Shown: positions 54,515 to 63,554, counted from the stretch's first letter. The stretch: DNA of 64,000 nucleotides from a bacterium (GCA_023664305.1 JAMPFT010000010.1:1-64000), one strand, 5' to 3'. Numbers and translations: made by a program. Notes: generated by a model not told the origin, from the sequence alone.

Positions 54515-55864
54515 ATGGCGAGATTATTCGGTACGGACGGCGTCAGAGGGATCGCAAACGAGGAATTAACGCCGCTTTTGGCGATGCAGCTGGGGCAGGC
54601 GGGAGCATGTGTGCTGACAAGGGAGAAAGAACATAAGCCGACTATTATGGTGGGATGCGATACGAGAATTTCAGGCGATATGCTTGCCAACGCGCTGATG
54701 GCGGGAGCGTGCTCCGTGGGCGCAAACTGTGTCTATGTGGGCGTTATTCCCACCCCGGCGGTGGCGTATCTCACACAGAAATACAGGGTGGATGCGGGGG
54801 TGGTTATCTCGGCCTCCCACAATCCGGTGGAGTTTAACGGAATCAAGTTTTTTGACGGGAACGGTTATAAGCTCCCCGACGAACTGGAGGACGAGATCGA
54901 ACAGCTGATCCGTGAGAATATGGACGGCGTCAAATTCCCGATCGGCCCGGGCGTGGGTAAGATCAAATACCGCACGGATGCCAGGGAGGAATATATCAAC
55001 CATTCCATTCGGGCGGTTCCCGTCAATCTGAGCGGAATGAAGATTGTGGTAGACTGTGCAGAGGGCGCGGCATTTTATACCTCCGTGGAGGCGTTGAAGG
55101 AATTGGGAGGCAGCATTGTGGCCATCCACAACAATCCCGACGGCACGAACATTAATGCAAACTGCGGTTCTACCCATATGGAGGAGCTGCAGGCGAGAGT
55201 TGTGTATGAAAAGGCGCAGATCGGCCTTGCCTTTGACGGCGACGCGGACAGACTGCTGGCTGTGGACGAGACCGGACGCATAGTGGACGGCGATCAGATT
55301 ATGGCGATTGTGGGAAACCACATGAAGAGGCAGGGAAAACTGAAAAAGGATACTATTGTGGCTACCGTGATGAGTAATCTCGGCTTTTTCCTCATGGGAG
55401 AAAAATGCGGACTTACCATCGAGCAGACGAAGGTTGGCGACCGCTATGTATTGGAGCGCATGAAGGAAATCGGCGCCAGCCTTGGGGGAGAGCAGTCCGG
55501 ACACATCATTTTTCTGGACGAAAACACTACGGGAGACGGGCTGCTCAGCGCGCTGCATCTGCTGGAGGTGATGGCGGAGACGGGGAAAAGTCTTTCGGAG
55601 CTAACTTCCGTTATGGAGGTGTTGCCGCAGGCGCTGGTAAACGCTAAAGTTGCAAATCATAAAAAGGATAAATATCTGGAGTATCCTGAGGTGTCTGACG
55701 CGATCAGAGAACTGGAAAATAAATTTGCCGGAGAAGGCCGCGTGCTGATCAGGCCGTCCGGAACGGAGCCGCTGGTTCGCGTCATGATCGAGGGGAAGGA
55801 TCAGAAGGTGATTCAGGAAGAAGCGGAAAAGCTGGCCGGACTGATTCAGGACGTGATGTTTTAG
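54515..55864 (+). CDS. glmM: phosphoglucosamine mutase
   Basis: A 449-residue cytosolic enzyme converting glucosamine-6-P to glucosamine-1-P for UDP-GlcNAc. The start is MARLFGTDGVRGIAN; the active serine is S101 in ISASHNPVEFNG; metal loop DGDADRLL; sugar loop GEQSGHII; phosphate loop RPSGTEPLVRVM. ATG 54515 has GGAGGAGC upstream; an earlier in-frame start lacks support. It is known to bind and inhibit CdaA, linking cell-wall precursor supply with c-di-AMP. Confidence 0.96.
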   Translation: MARLFGTDGVRGIANEELTPLLAMQLGQAGACVLTREKEHKPTIMVGCDTRISGDMLANALMAGACSVGANCVYVGVIPTPAVAYLTQKYRVDAGVVISASHNPVEFNGIKFFDGNGYKLPDELEDEIEQLIRENMDGVKFPIGPGVGKIKYRTDAREEYINHSIRAVPVNLSGMKIVVDCAEGAAFYTSVEALKELGGSIVAIHNNPDGTNINANCGSTHMEELQARVVYEKAQIGLAFDGDADRLLAVDETGRIVDGDQIMAIVGNHMKRQGKLKKDTIVATVMSNLGFFLMGEKCGLTIEQTKVGDRYVLERMKEIGASLGGEQSGHIIFLDENTTGDGLLSALHLLEVMAETGKSLSELTSVMEVLPQALVNAKVANHKKDKYLEYPEVSDAIRELENKFAGEGRVLIRPSGTEPLVRVMIEGKDQKVIQEEAEKLAGLIQDVMF

Positions 55865-55878
55865 ACGGCAAAAAGCAC

Positions 55879-55907
55879 TTGTGAATCATTCTTAATCATG
55901 ATATGAT
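55879..55907 (+). promoter_or_regulatory. promoter of HPr-like gene
   Basis: TTGTGA (55879-55884) and TATGAT (55902-55907) are 17 bases apart, about 97 bases before the start codon. Confidence 0.55.
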
Positions 55908-56003
55908 AAGTGTGTAAAAACAGAGTTTTCGCGTTATGGGGTGATTTGCAAATAAAATGGGAGAAGGACGCTGCGTGGCAGCAGAAATTGGAGGGAAGTT
56001 ACA

Positions 56004-56267
56004 ATGGTAAGTCAGAAGGTAATGATCAAAAATCCCACGGGCTTGCACCTCAGGCCGGCGGGTATCCTGTGTAAAGAAGCAATGCAGTTTAAATCCCTGA
56101 TTACGTTTACCTTCAGGGATAACACGGCAAATGCGAAAAGCGTGTTGAGCGTGTTGGGGGCGTGCGTGAAATGCGGCGATGAGATTGAGTTTGTCTGCGA
56201 GGGCGAGGATGAGCAGGAGGCGTTGGCTGCGTTAGTGCAGGCGGTAGAAAGCGGTTTGGGGGAATAA
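56004..56267 (+). CDS. HPr-family phosphocarrier
   Basis: An 87-residue protein of the PTS HPr fold. The phospho-accepting His15 is in NPTGLHLRPAG and the regulatory Ser46 is in NAKSVLSVLG, both at the exact canonical positions. It can therefore act as both PTS carrier and, if phosphorylated on Ser46, CcpA co-effector. It stands alone, without ptsI, so it may be a second HPr (compare Crh, which lacks His15). GGAGGGAAG precedes ATG 56004. Confidence 0.88.
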   Translation: MVSQKVMIKNPTGLHLRPAGILCKEAMQFKSLITFTFRDNTANAKSVLSVLGACVKCGDEIEFVCEGEDEQEALAALVQAVESGLGE

Positions 56268-56329
56268 ATCGGTCTGTATCAAAACGGGCCTGCGGTTGAC
56301 GAAAGGACAGTCGAACCGCAGACCCGTTA

Positions 56330-56408
56330 TTTTATTCTATAGTAAACTTCGTTGCAACAAGGGAAGAATGCGGAGCATTCTTCTAAGTGCCGCTTGCGGC
56401 ACTTTTTT
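56330..56408 (+). repeat. 79-bp repeated terminator-like element, copy 2
   Basis: Same element as 31445-31523 (74 of 79 identical). Here it lies between convergent genes and acts plausibly as the bidirectional terminator of the HPr-like gene and the DUF3048 gene. Its last bases include the DUF3048 stop codon. Confidence 0.7.
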
Positions 56409-57546
56409 AGCGGAAAGAAAACCGGTCGCCCTTCAGGGCCACACAGATCATGGTTTTTCCTGTATTGAGGCAGATTTCTTCTCCGTTATCGTCGTAAAAT
56501 TTTGTAGGAGCGTAGTCGCCGGATTTTTTCCATGTGACATGGATGCCTCTGCCGTTAGTAAAATACCAGCCGTCCTCGGTATCGTCATTGCACTGAAAGG
56601 ACAGGTAACCGTCTCCCAGGTCAACGTATTTTACATACTGCACGATAATGTTTTTGAAAGTCAGCTGATTCCCGGATTCGTCTTCATGAGGGCCGTCTGA
56701 GCTGCCGGAAAGATGCTGAAAGCGGTAATACAGCCCGTCTTGTTCGTTATAATCGAAATAGCAGCGCGTCAGGGGATAACAACCCGACATGTCAATATAG
56801 ATCGCCGTCTTCGCCTCTTCCCCGTACTGCTCCAGCGTATTGGGCGCCGCTTCGTTCGCAAAGGTAAAATGATTCTGATCCGTCAGGCCGCGGTACTTTA
56901 GAGGATAACCCTTGGCGTTCACCGCATTAAGAATGCCCTGGCCGGTGGCAAAAGCGTTGTGGGGCCGCCGCCGTGTCTCATCCCGGTAAAAGGCAAAGGA
57001 ATCCACATAATTTTCCTCGTTGATCGTCTGCGTATCGGGAGCCGCCAAAATTTCATCGACATAAAAAGGCTGCCCGCAATGAATGATGAAAGCGTCCCAT
57101 TCAAAAGCCCAGTACGCATAATACGAACGGAGACTCCTGATATTTCCGATCTTTTCCAGATCCTCCCAGTCCTCATAAACGGCGAGAAGACGCGACATAC
57201 AGCCTTCTACGTTAGCTTCGTAAAGGATAGAAGCCTGAGAAAGCGCATAATGAGGCAGGGCGCTGGATTCGTTGGGAGTCATGACGGCGATGGGGCGCGT
57301 CTTTGCGGCCTCGCCGTCTATCCATTCGTTAGTGAGGGGACTGCGGACCATACCGTCGCGGGGAGGCAGGGAACCGTTGCCGGAAGCCTCGTCCTCAGAC
57401 TGCGAATTTTGTAAATTTGATTGATCCGACGAATTGACAGACTGGCTGTCAGCCGTGTCGGGATCCCGGTAGGGATCTTTTTCACCGCAGGCAACAAGCA
57501 AAAGCGCAGCGGCAAAAAGTAATATCCTGATTTTTATCCTGCGCAT
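56407..57546 (-). CDS. DUF3048 lipoprotein (YerB-like)
   Basis: A 379-residue lipoprotein. The signal peptide ends at a lipobox LLVAC with the lipidated Cys at residue 20. A low-complexity S/D/N/Q linker follows (about 25-60), then the DUF3048 core: RPIAVMTPNESSALPHYALS, VEGCMSRLLAVYEDWEDLEK and a C-terminal domain with DGWYFTNGRGIHVTWKKSGD. It is anchored outside the membrane. YerB-type proteins have no firmly established function. It stands alone on the minus strand. Confidence 0.88.
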   Translation of the reverse strand: MRRIKIRILLFAAALLLVACGEKDPYRDPDTADSQSVNSSDQSNLQNSQSEDEASGNGSLPPRDGMVRSPLTNEWIDGEAAKTRPIAVMTPNESSALPHYALSQASILYEANVEGCMSRLLAVYEDWEDLEKIGNIRSLRSYYAYWAFEWDAFIIHCGQPFYVDEILAAPDTQTINEENYVDSFAFYRDETRRRPHNAFATGQGILNAVNAKGYPLKYRGLTDQNHFTFANEAAPNTLEQYGEEAKTAIYIDMSGCYPLTRCYFDYNEQDGLYYRFQHLSGSSDGPHEDESGNQLTFKNIIVQYVKYVDLGDGYLSFQCNDDTEDGWYFTNGRGIHVTWKKSGDYAPTKFYDDNGEEICLNTGKTMICVALKGDRFSFR

Positions 57547-57797
57547 AATAACTCCTTCTTTATCCGTCTTATTTTAACACAGAATGCTTCAGCAGTCATC
57601 CGGATAACCGAAAAATTAAGAATATTTAATAATAAAACGGAAGGAGCGAACCTGTGCAGCCTTTTTTAGAGCACGTTTCGCTTGCAGAACGGCTGTCATA
57701 ATAGTATACTGAAACCAGTATTTGCCATGAAAAACAATTCGGGCGGCTTTGTGCGGTTTGAGACGAAAACCGGGCGGAAAAGATAAGGAGTGCGGCC

Positions 57798-58730
57798 ATG
57801 AGCGTATTGAGTGTAATCGTTCCCTGCTACAATGAGGAAGAGAATGTGTCGGCATTTTACCGGGAACTGAAAAAGAACGACGCTTTTTTTCAGGAAAAGG
57901 GGCTGGAGCTGGAAATCCTGTATGTGGATGACGGCTCCGCAGACAAAACGGCGGAAGAAGTAAAAAAGCTTATAGCAGAGGATTTTAGAGTTCATTTGCT
58001 CTCTTTTTCCAGAAATTTCGGCAAAGAGGCGGCTATGTATGCCGGCCTGGAAAATTCAGGAGGAGATTACGTCGTGTTCATGGATGTGGATCTGCAGGAT
58101 CCGCCTTCTCTTCTGCCGGAAATGTACTCCTGTATCGTGGAAGAGGGGTATGACTCTGTGGCGACCAGAAGGGTGAGCCGTAAAGGAGAGCCGCCGGTCA
58201 GGAGTCTTTTTGCCCGGTTGTTTTACCGCCTGATGAAGAGGATATCGAAGACGGAAATCATGGACGGAGCCAGAGATTACCGTCTGATGACGCGCCAGAT
58301 GGCGGACGCTATCCTTTCCATGAAGGAATATAACCGTTTTTCCAAGGGAATTTTCGGCTGGGTAGGTTTTCGGACGAAATGGCTGGAGTATGAAAATGTG
58401 GAGCGGGCGAAGGGCGAGACAAAGTGGAATTTCTGGAAGCTTTTTCTCTATTCGCTGGACGGAATTACCGCGTTTTCTACGGTTCCGCTGATGATATCCT
58501 CCGTGATGGGTGTGCTGCTGTGCATGCTGGCCTTTGTGATGATCGTTTTTATTGTGGTGAGAAAGCTTGTCTTCGGTGATCCTGTGTCGGGCTGGCCTTC
58601 GTTGGTCTGTATTATTCTTTTCCTCAGCGGAGCGCAGTTTTTTTGCACCGGAATACTCGGACAGTACCTTTCCAAGACTTATATGGAGGTAAAAAAGCGT
58701 CCGATTTATCTTGTACGGGAAAAAATATGA
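57798..58730 (+). CDS. GtrB/DPM1-like polyprenyl-phosphate glycosyltransferase
   Basis: A 310-residue GT2. The catalytic domain has SVIVPCYNEEENV, ILYVDDGSADKTAEE, and the metal motif VDLQDPP. Two C-terminal TMs (about 230-255 and 265-290) anchor it. The fold matches GtrB/YfdH and the B. subtilis YkcC group, which attach a sugar to undecaprenyl phosphate for periplasmic glycosylation. AAGGAG precedes ATG 57798. It begins the right-hand glycan region. Confidence 0.85.
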   Translation: MSVLSVIVPCYNEEENVSAFYRELKKNDAFFQEKGLELEILYVDDGSADKTAEEVKKLIAEDFRVHLLSFSRNFGKEAAMYAGLENSGGDYVVFMDVDLQDPPSLLPEMYSCIVEEGYDSVATRRVSRKGEPPVRSLFARLFYRLMKRISKTEIMDGARDYRLMTRQMADAILSMKEYNRFSKGIFGWVGFRTKWLEYENVERAKGETKWNFWKLFLYSLDGITAFSTVPLMISSVMGVLLCMLAFVMIVFIVVRKLVFGDPVSGWPSLVCIILFLSGAQFFCTGILGQYLSKTYMEVKKRPIYLVREKI

Positions 58731-58752
58731 TAATTTATTGCGATATAACATA

Positions 58753-58781
58753 TTCACATCGAAAGCGTTATATGGTATTAT
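58753..58781 (+). promoter_or_regulatory. promoter of the Spo0A-C gene
   Basis: TTCACA (58753-58758), 17-base spacer and extended -10 TGGTATTAT (TATTAT 58776-58781). It lies just past the glycosyltransferase stop. Confidence 0.6.
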
Positions 58782-58831
58782 CTATTTGTTCCTGAAAAAG
58801 AGTATTGATCATGGCAAAAAGGGGAATGCAA

Positions 58832-59209
58832 ATGGAAATTAGCGCTGTAAAGGATTGTGAATTGGAGAGATACGTCACGGATATCATGCTGGATATAGGA
58901 GTACCGGCACATTTGAAAGGATATCATTTTATCAGGGAAGCAATAATATTGTCAGGCAGGGATATGGAAATGGTGAGCAGCGTCACAAAGCTGCTGTACC
59001 CCGCCATAGCCAGGCGTTTCAAGACGACAGACCAAAAGGTGGAACGGGCGATTCGAAATGCAATTGAGGTATCCTGGAACAGAGGGAACGCAAAAACCTT
59101 TGAGAAAATGTTCGGCTATTCTGTACTGAGCGGCAGATCAAGGCCGACGAACAGCGAGTATATTGCCCGCATCGCCGACAAGGTCCGCCTTGACATCAAG
59201 GCAATGTAA
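58832..59209 (+). CDS. stand-alone Spo0A C-terminal DNA-binding domain
   Basis: A 125-residue protein that is almost exactly the Spo0A effector domain: DIMLDIGVPAHLKGYHFIRE, SSVTKLLYPAIARRF, KVERAIRNAIEVSWNRGN, with the recognition-helix region. The phospho-receiver half is missing and no receiver gene is adjacent. ATG 58832 is chosen because AAGGGG lies eight bases upstream. It may bind 0A-like boxes constitutively or compete with Spo0A. It has its own promoter and terminator. Confidence 0.85.
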   Translation: MEISAVKDCELERYVTDIMLDIGVPAHLKGYHFIREAIILSGRDMEMVSSVTKLLYPAIARRFKTTDQKVERAIRNAIEVSWNRGNAKTFEKMFGYSVLSGRSRPTNSEYIARIADKVRLDIKAM

Positions 59210-59272
59210 GATCTATATATGAAACTGTAAACAAGATTAAGCGATCAGTGCTCTTTTTCCGGGAATACAAGG

Positions 59273-59307
59273 GCAGCCGATGCGTAGTGCCATCGGCTGC
59301 TTTTACT
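59273..59307 (+). terminator. terminator after Spo0A-C gene
   Basis: GCAGCCGATG (59273-59282) pairs with CATCGGCTGC (59291-59300), followed by TTTTACTT. Confidence 0.85.
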
Positions 59308-59361
59308 TGTATGAACAGGATAAATATGGTAAAATGTTGACACAGAAGGCATTGTGTCAAC
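59307..59361 (+). promoter_or_regulatory. glycan-region promoter with GTTGACAC dyad
   Basis: TTGTAT (59307-59312), 17 bases, then TAAAAT (59330-59335) preceded by TATGG. Directly after the -10 lies GTTGACAC (59336-59343), mirrored by GTGTCAAC (59354-59361). A second TATGGTAAAAT occurs at 59395-59405. The same TAWAAT-GTTGACACA block precedes the sugar transferase gene at 61948. The dyad is a good operator candidate. Confidence 0.55.
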
Positions 59362-59437
59362 TTCTGATTCCATGTGCGCTGAGGCGCACGGGATTATGGT
59401 AAAATCCCCTTATCCTTATTTGGGGCAGAGGAGGAAG

Positions 59438-60337
59438 ATGACGAAAAATTACTGCTTCACAGATATAATAGCATCTGCTGTGATCCTGCTGATCGGCGGG
59501 GCGGAGGCGGCTCATCTGTACGGCGTTTTTCCGGGAGGTACACTGGGGAAATGCTGTGTTCTGTTTGCTGTGCTGACGGCGCTTGCGCTGGCGGCACTGA
59601 CAGGCGCGGTTTTTATCTGCCGCAGAAGCAGGCCGCAGGACGGTACGGTGACAAATACGCCGTGGACAAAAGGCGAATGGATTCTGCTGGCCGTTTTTCT
59701 GACGGTTGTGATGACACAGCTTTTTTATTTGTTCAGCGGAAGAAGCGTATACCGCCAGGGAGATATGACGCTGGAGACCGTGGGCAGCTTTCTGGAGTGC
59801 GACGGTATTTATCGGACGAACCCCATGACGGGAAATGCTTATGAGGCGGGGCTGCCGCGCAGAATAGAAATTTTGTGTCTGCCTACGCTGTATGCCATGA
59901 TCTGCAGGATTTTTTCCGCGCGTCCCGAGACCGTAATCCGACAGATCATACCGCCGGCGGCGCTGATCTGCTGTTATGCCGCGTATTTTTGCGTGGGCAG
60001 GAGTCTTTTCCCGAAAGACCGCCGCAGGCGGTTGTGTTTTCTGGCGGTCACAGCCCTTTTGATATGGGTCGGGAGCTATCGGTACGGAATGGACGGATTC
60101 GGAATTTTGTATTGCGGGTGGCGCGGCACGGTTTGGAGAAATGCGGTGCTGATTCCCTATACGTTTTCCCTTTGTCTGAGGCGGAAATACGGTCATGCTT
60201 TTTTATGCGTGCTGGCAGAGGCCTGCATTGTGTGGACATTATACGGAATGGGAGCCTGTCTGACGGTGATTGCAGGTATGGCGCTGATTGATTTTTTCCG
60301 CGGAAAGAGAAAGGCACGAAAGGAGAGTAAGCGATGA
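59438..60337 (+). CDS. polytopic membrane protein of glycan region, part 1
   Basis: A 299-residue protein with about seven membrane segments (for example VILLIGGAEAAHLYGVF, ILLAVFLTVVMTQLFYLF). The loop after TM3 has DMTLETVGSFLECDGIYRTN, resembling the substrate loop region of Lachnospiraceae membrane GT-like proteins (DUF6077-like). GAGGAGGAAG precedes ATG 59438. The stop overlaps the next gene (ATGA), and the two might be halves of a single larger protein in relatives. The function is not recognised. Confidence 0.55.
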   Translation: MTKNYCFTDIIASAVILLIGGAEAAHLYGVFPGGTLGKCCVLFAVLTALALAALTGAVFICRRSRPQDGTVTNTPWTKGEWILLAVFLTVVMTQLFYLFSGRSVYRQGDMTLETVGSFLECDGIYRTNPMTGNAYEAGLPRRIEILCLPTLYAMICRIFSARPETVIRQIIPPAALICCYAAYFCVGRSLFPKDRRRRLCFLAVTALLIWVGSYRYGMDGFGILYCGWRGTVWRNAVLIPYTFSLCLRRKYGHAFLCVLAEACIVWTLYGMGACLTVIAGMALIDFFRGKRKARKESKR

Positions 60338-61143
60338 CGGATCTCCTGAAAAACGCCTGGAACGGCTGGCACGATTTTACGGACACAGGGAAATTGGCGG
60401 CGCTGCTTTTGATTTCTTTGCTGTTTTTGTGGATATATTATAAGAGAGTGGAACAGAAGACCTTCCTGATCTATGCGACGGTGACCTCGATCTGTTGTAT
60501 GATTCCGGTGACGGCGGTCTGGCTCATGCTTTATCAGACGAGATTTTATGACTATGAATGGATCTGGAGCATTGTGCCCGTGACTGCGGCGGTCGGGTAT
60601 GGAGCCACGGTATTTATCACTGATTTCCTGAAAGAGCTGAGCGGAGGAGACCGGAAAAAAGCGGCTGCCGCAGTGGCAGGGCTTTTAGTCATGACGCTGC
60701 TTTGCGGCGGCATGGGGACAAGCCCGTGGGACAGCCGGTGCGAACGGGAGGAGGAACAGTACGCCAAAACACTGATTCCCCAGCTCAGAGAGCACATGGC
60801 GGACAGGCAGATCTCTCTGTGGGCGCCGAGGGAAATTTTGGAATATACAAGAGAGCAGGATGCAACGATCCGGCTTCTCTACGGCAGGAATATGTGGGAC
60901 GAGTCTCTGAACGCGTATGTCTACGGAGGGTATTCGCAGGAATACGAAAGCCTGTATGACTGGATGGAGAGGACGGAAAGCGAGCCGATTTCGGCCCCGG
61001 AATGCGCAGAGATACTGATAAATACGGATGTGAACTGTATTCTCCTGCCGGAGGATACGGAGGAAGAGACGGTAGAATGCTTCGAGGAAACGCTCGGTAT
61101 GAGCAGAGAAAAACTCGGAAAATATTACCTTCTGATCAGATGA
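60334..61143 (+). CDS. polytopic membrane protein of glycan region, part 2
   Basis: A 269-residue protein. Four TMs in the first 135 residues (AALLLISLLFLWIYYKRV, and so on) are followed by a soluble C-terminal domain of about 130 residues. That domain contains LIPQLREHMADRQISLWAPR and YGRNMWDESLNAYVYGGYSQ. Such a tail is common at the end of membrane glycosyltransferases. The four-base overlap with the preceding gene suggests the two form one complex. The function is unknown. Confidence 0.55.
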   Translation: MTDLLKNAWNGWHDFTDTGKLAALLLISLLFLWIYYKRVEQKTFLIYATVTSICCMIPVTAVWLMLYQTRFYDYEWIWSIVPVTAAVGYGATVFITDFLKELSGGDRKKAAAAVAGLLVMTLLCGGMGTSPWDSRCEREEEQYAKTLIPQLREHMADRQISLWAPREILEYTREQDATIRLLYGRNMWDESLNAYVYGGYSQEYESLYDWMERTESEPISAPECAEILINTDVNCILLPEDTEEETVECFEETLGMSREKLGKYYLLIR

Positions 61144-61152
61144 GGTTACGCG

Positions 61153-61911
61153 GTGAATGAGATAATCAGCGTCATCGTTCCCGTATATCGGGCGGAGAGG
61201 TTTATAGAAGAGACCTTGAACTGTGTTGCGGCGCAGACTTACCCGCACTGGGAGCTGCTGCTGATAGACGATGCGGGCGGCGACGGGACGGTGGAGAAAA
61301 TTGAAAAGTACATCAGGGAGCACGACGAGACAAGGATCCGCCTGCTGATACAGCCGGAGAACGGAGGCGCCGCAAGGGCCCGTAACCGCGGCCTGAAGGA
61401 GGCGTCGGGGCGGTATATTGCCTATCTGGATGCGGATGACCTGTGGACGTCCGACAAGCTGGAGCGGGAACTGAATTTCATGCGGGAGCATGACGCCGCA
61501 TTTGTCTTTACGGGATATGAGTTCGCCGACGAAAACGGCAGAGGAACCGGGAAAGTGGTTCATGTGCCCGGGACGCTTCGCTACAGACAGGCGTTGAGCA
61601 ACACTACCATATTTACTACGACAGTGATGTTTGACACGGAAAAGATTCCGAAGGAGCTGCTGGAGATGCCGAATGTCAAAAGCGAGGATACGGCGCTTTG
61701 GTGGAAGGTGCTCCGGAACGGTTATGTAGCGTGGGGACTGGACGAAAACCTGGCGAAGTATCGCAGGGCAGGGAAAAGCCTGTCGTCCAACAAGCTAAAA
61801 GCGCTGCGGCGGATCTGGAATCTGTACAGGAATGAGGAAAAGCTGGGGATTGCCGCCAGCACGATGTATTTCTGCCTGTGGGCTGTGCGCGCGGTAAAAC
61901 GGAGAATATAG
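61153..61911 (+). CDS. GT2 glycosyltransferase
   Basis: A 252-residue GT-A enzyme. The start is IISVIVPVYRAERFIEETLN; LLIDDAGGDGT is the nucleotide loop; LDADDLWTSDKL carries the DxD metal motif; the catalytic region is NVKSEDTALWWKVLRNG. GTG 61153 follows the previous stop by nine bases with AGATGAGG as a weak site. No membrane segments are present. It adds a sugar to the lipid-linked repeat unit of the right-hand glycan cluster. Confidence 0.82.
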   Translation: MNEIISVIVPVYRAERFIEETLNCVAAQTYPHWELLLIDDAGGDGTVEKIEKYIREHDETRIRLLIQPENGGAARARNRGLKEASGRYIAYLDADDLWTSDKLERELNFMREHDAAFVFTGYEFADENGRGTGKVVHVPGTLRYRQALSNTTIFTTTVMFDTEKIPKELLEMPNVKSEDTALWWKVLRNGYVAWGLDENLAKYRRAGKSLSSNKLKALRRIWNLYRNEEKLGIAASTMYFCLWAVRAVKRRI

Positions 61912-61947
61912 CGTCCGTCCGGGCTGTACGAGGGCGGAAAACTGTGT

Positions 61948-61979
61948 TATAATGTTGACACAAAAGGGTATGGTATAAT
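61948..61979 (+). promoter_or_regulatory. promoter element shared with 59307-59361
   Basis: TGTTATAATGTTGACACA starts at 61945 (TATAAT 61948-61953) and TATGGTATAAT follows (TATAAT 61974-61979), then CCCTTATTTGG and the ribosome site. The arrangement copies the one before 59438, with a shorter gap and no mirrored GTGTCAAC. Confidence 0.55.
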
Positions 61980-62002
61980 GCCCTTATTTGGAGGAATCTG
62001 TC

Positions 62003-63445
62003 TTGAGACCTGTTACGAACGAAGAAAAACTGAGGAAGCTTGAAACCTTTAAGAGACTGATTAATCTGGTGCTTGTCGGCATTTGCCTGGGGCTGGAGGC
62101 AGCAGACTTTCACTATCATTGGATGTATCACTTCCGCCCGGGTCTGGTAGTGGGCCTGCAGGACCTCTGGTCCAGAGCTACGCTGGCGGAGATGGCGCTT
62201 TACTCTATCGTGCTGTTGTTTTTGTCGGCCACCTACGGAGGAGTGCGGCTGGGCTACCAGAAGAATGCGGAGATTGTGTTTTCTCAGGTCCTTTCTACGT
62301 TCCTGTCAAATATCATCATCTATATACAGATTTCCCTTATGGCCAGAAGGCTTTTTGCGCCGGATATGTTTTTTGCCATGATGGTGGAGCAGATGGTGAT
62401 TGTGCTTGTCTATGTCAATATTGCCAACCGGATTTACAGGCATATCTTTCCGCCGAGACGGCTTTTGTTGGTTCACGGGGACAGGCCGACCGGCGATATC
62501 TGCGATAAATTCGAAAGCCGTAAGGATAAATACAGGATTGTAAGATCGGTTCACATAAAAGAAGGAACGCAGGCTGTCTGCGAGGAGATCCGAAAGGCGT
62601 ATGAGAGCGGCGAGTGCAATGCGGTAGTGATCGGAGACATTTCCACCAAGGATCGGAGTCCGCTGTTAAAGTTCTGTTACGGATACTCCATACGGGTTTA
62701 CCTTTTGCCGAAAATCACGGATGTAATTCTTGCGGGGGCGGAGGAGCTGCATGTGTTTGACAGTCCGCTGCTTTTGACGAGAGAGTACAGCCTGACCATG
62801 GAACAGCGCTTTTTTAAGAGGATGATCGATATCGTCTGTTCTCTGATTCTGCTTGTGATTGCCTCTCCGATTATGTTAATCACGGCGGCAGCCATAAAGC
62901 TTTACGACAGAGGTCCTGTCTTATACAAGCAGGTACGCTGTACCGTCAATAAAAGAAGATTTTATATTATGAAGTTCCGCAGTATGCGGACAGACGCGGA
63001 AAAGGACGGAGTAGCCCGGCTGGCAAAGAAAAATGACGACCGGATCACGCCCATCGGAAAATTTATCCGCAAGTGCAGGATTGACGAGCTGCCGCAGCTG
63101 ATCAATATCCTGAAAGGAGACATGTCGTTTATCGGCCCGAGGCCCGAAAGACCGGAGATCATCGAGAAATATCTTGAGGTGATGCCGGAGTTTGCCTTTC
63201 GGATGAAGGTAAAAGCCGGACTGGCCGGTTTTGCGCAGGTTTACGGCAAGTATAATACGACGCCCTACGACAAGCTGAAGCTGGATCTGATTTATATTGA
63301 AAACTATTCGATTTGGCTGGATTTGAAGCTGATGATGCTGACTTTGAAGGTTCTGTTCTGGCCGGACAGCACGGAAGGGGTGGAAACGGAGCAAATCACC
63401 GCGCTGAAGGAAGAAAAGATGCGCTGGGAGCAGGAGTCAAAATGA
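62003..63445 (+). CDS. polyprenyl glycosylphosphotransferase (initiating sugar transferase)
   Basis: A 480-residue enzyme of the WbaP/PglC-like superfamily. Four N-terminal TMs (about 15-120) and a CoA-binding-like domain (about 150-245) precede a membrane re-entrant helix (MIDIVCSLILLVIASPIMLI). The catalytic domain has MKFRSMRTDAEKDG, KFIRKCRIDELPQLINILKG, and DMSFIGPRPERPE. It transfers a sugar phosphate to undecaprenyl phosphate to start repeat-unit synthesis. TTG 62003 is chosen because GGAGG lies eight bases upstream. Confidence 0.92.
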   Translation: MRPVTNEEKLRKLETFKRLINLVLVGICLGLEAADFHYHWMYHFRPGLVVGLQDLWSRATLAEMALYSIVLLFLSATYGGVRLGYQKNAEIVFSQVLSTFLSNIIIYIQISLMARRLFAPDMFFAMMVEQMVIVLVYVNIANRIYRHIFPPRRLLLVHGDRPTGDICDKFESRKDKYRIVRSVHIKEGTQAVCEEIRKAYESGECNAVVIGDISTKDRSPLLKFCYGYSIRVYLLPKITDVILAGAEELHVFDSPLLLTREYSLTMEQRFFKRMIDIVCSLILLVIASPIMLITAAAIKLYDRGPVLYKQVRCTVNKRRFYIMKFRSMRTDAEKDGVARLAKKNDDRITPIGKFIRKCRIDELPQLINILKGDMSFIGPRPERPEIIEKYLEVMPEFAFRMKVKAGLAGFAQVYGKYNTTPYDKLKLDLIYIENYSIWLDLKLMMLTLKVLFWPDSTEGVETEQITALKEEKMRWEQESK

Positions 63446-63534
63446 GGCGGTATTCAGGGCAGATTGAGATATCTGCCTTTTTCGGTGAGGATATTGTCTG
63501 TGCGCCGGGACATGCGGCAGATACGGCGCGGTGA
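63442..63534 (+). CDS. possible 30-residue peptide between two GT genes
   Basis: ATG 63442 overlaps the sugar transferase stop (ATGA) behind GGAGCAGGAG and reads MRRYSGQIEISAFFGEDIVC to TGA 63534. It could be a translated coupling peptide or a meaningless frame; no family is recognised. Confidence 0.2.
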   Translation: MRRYSGQIEISAFFGEDIVCAPGHAADTAR

Positions 63535-63554
63535 GGCGGACAAGGGGTATAGGT

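Noticed and set aside
62306-63394. Minus-strand frames opposite the sugar transferase
   Set aside because: Antisense shadows without start signals or domains.
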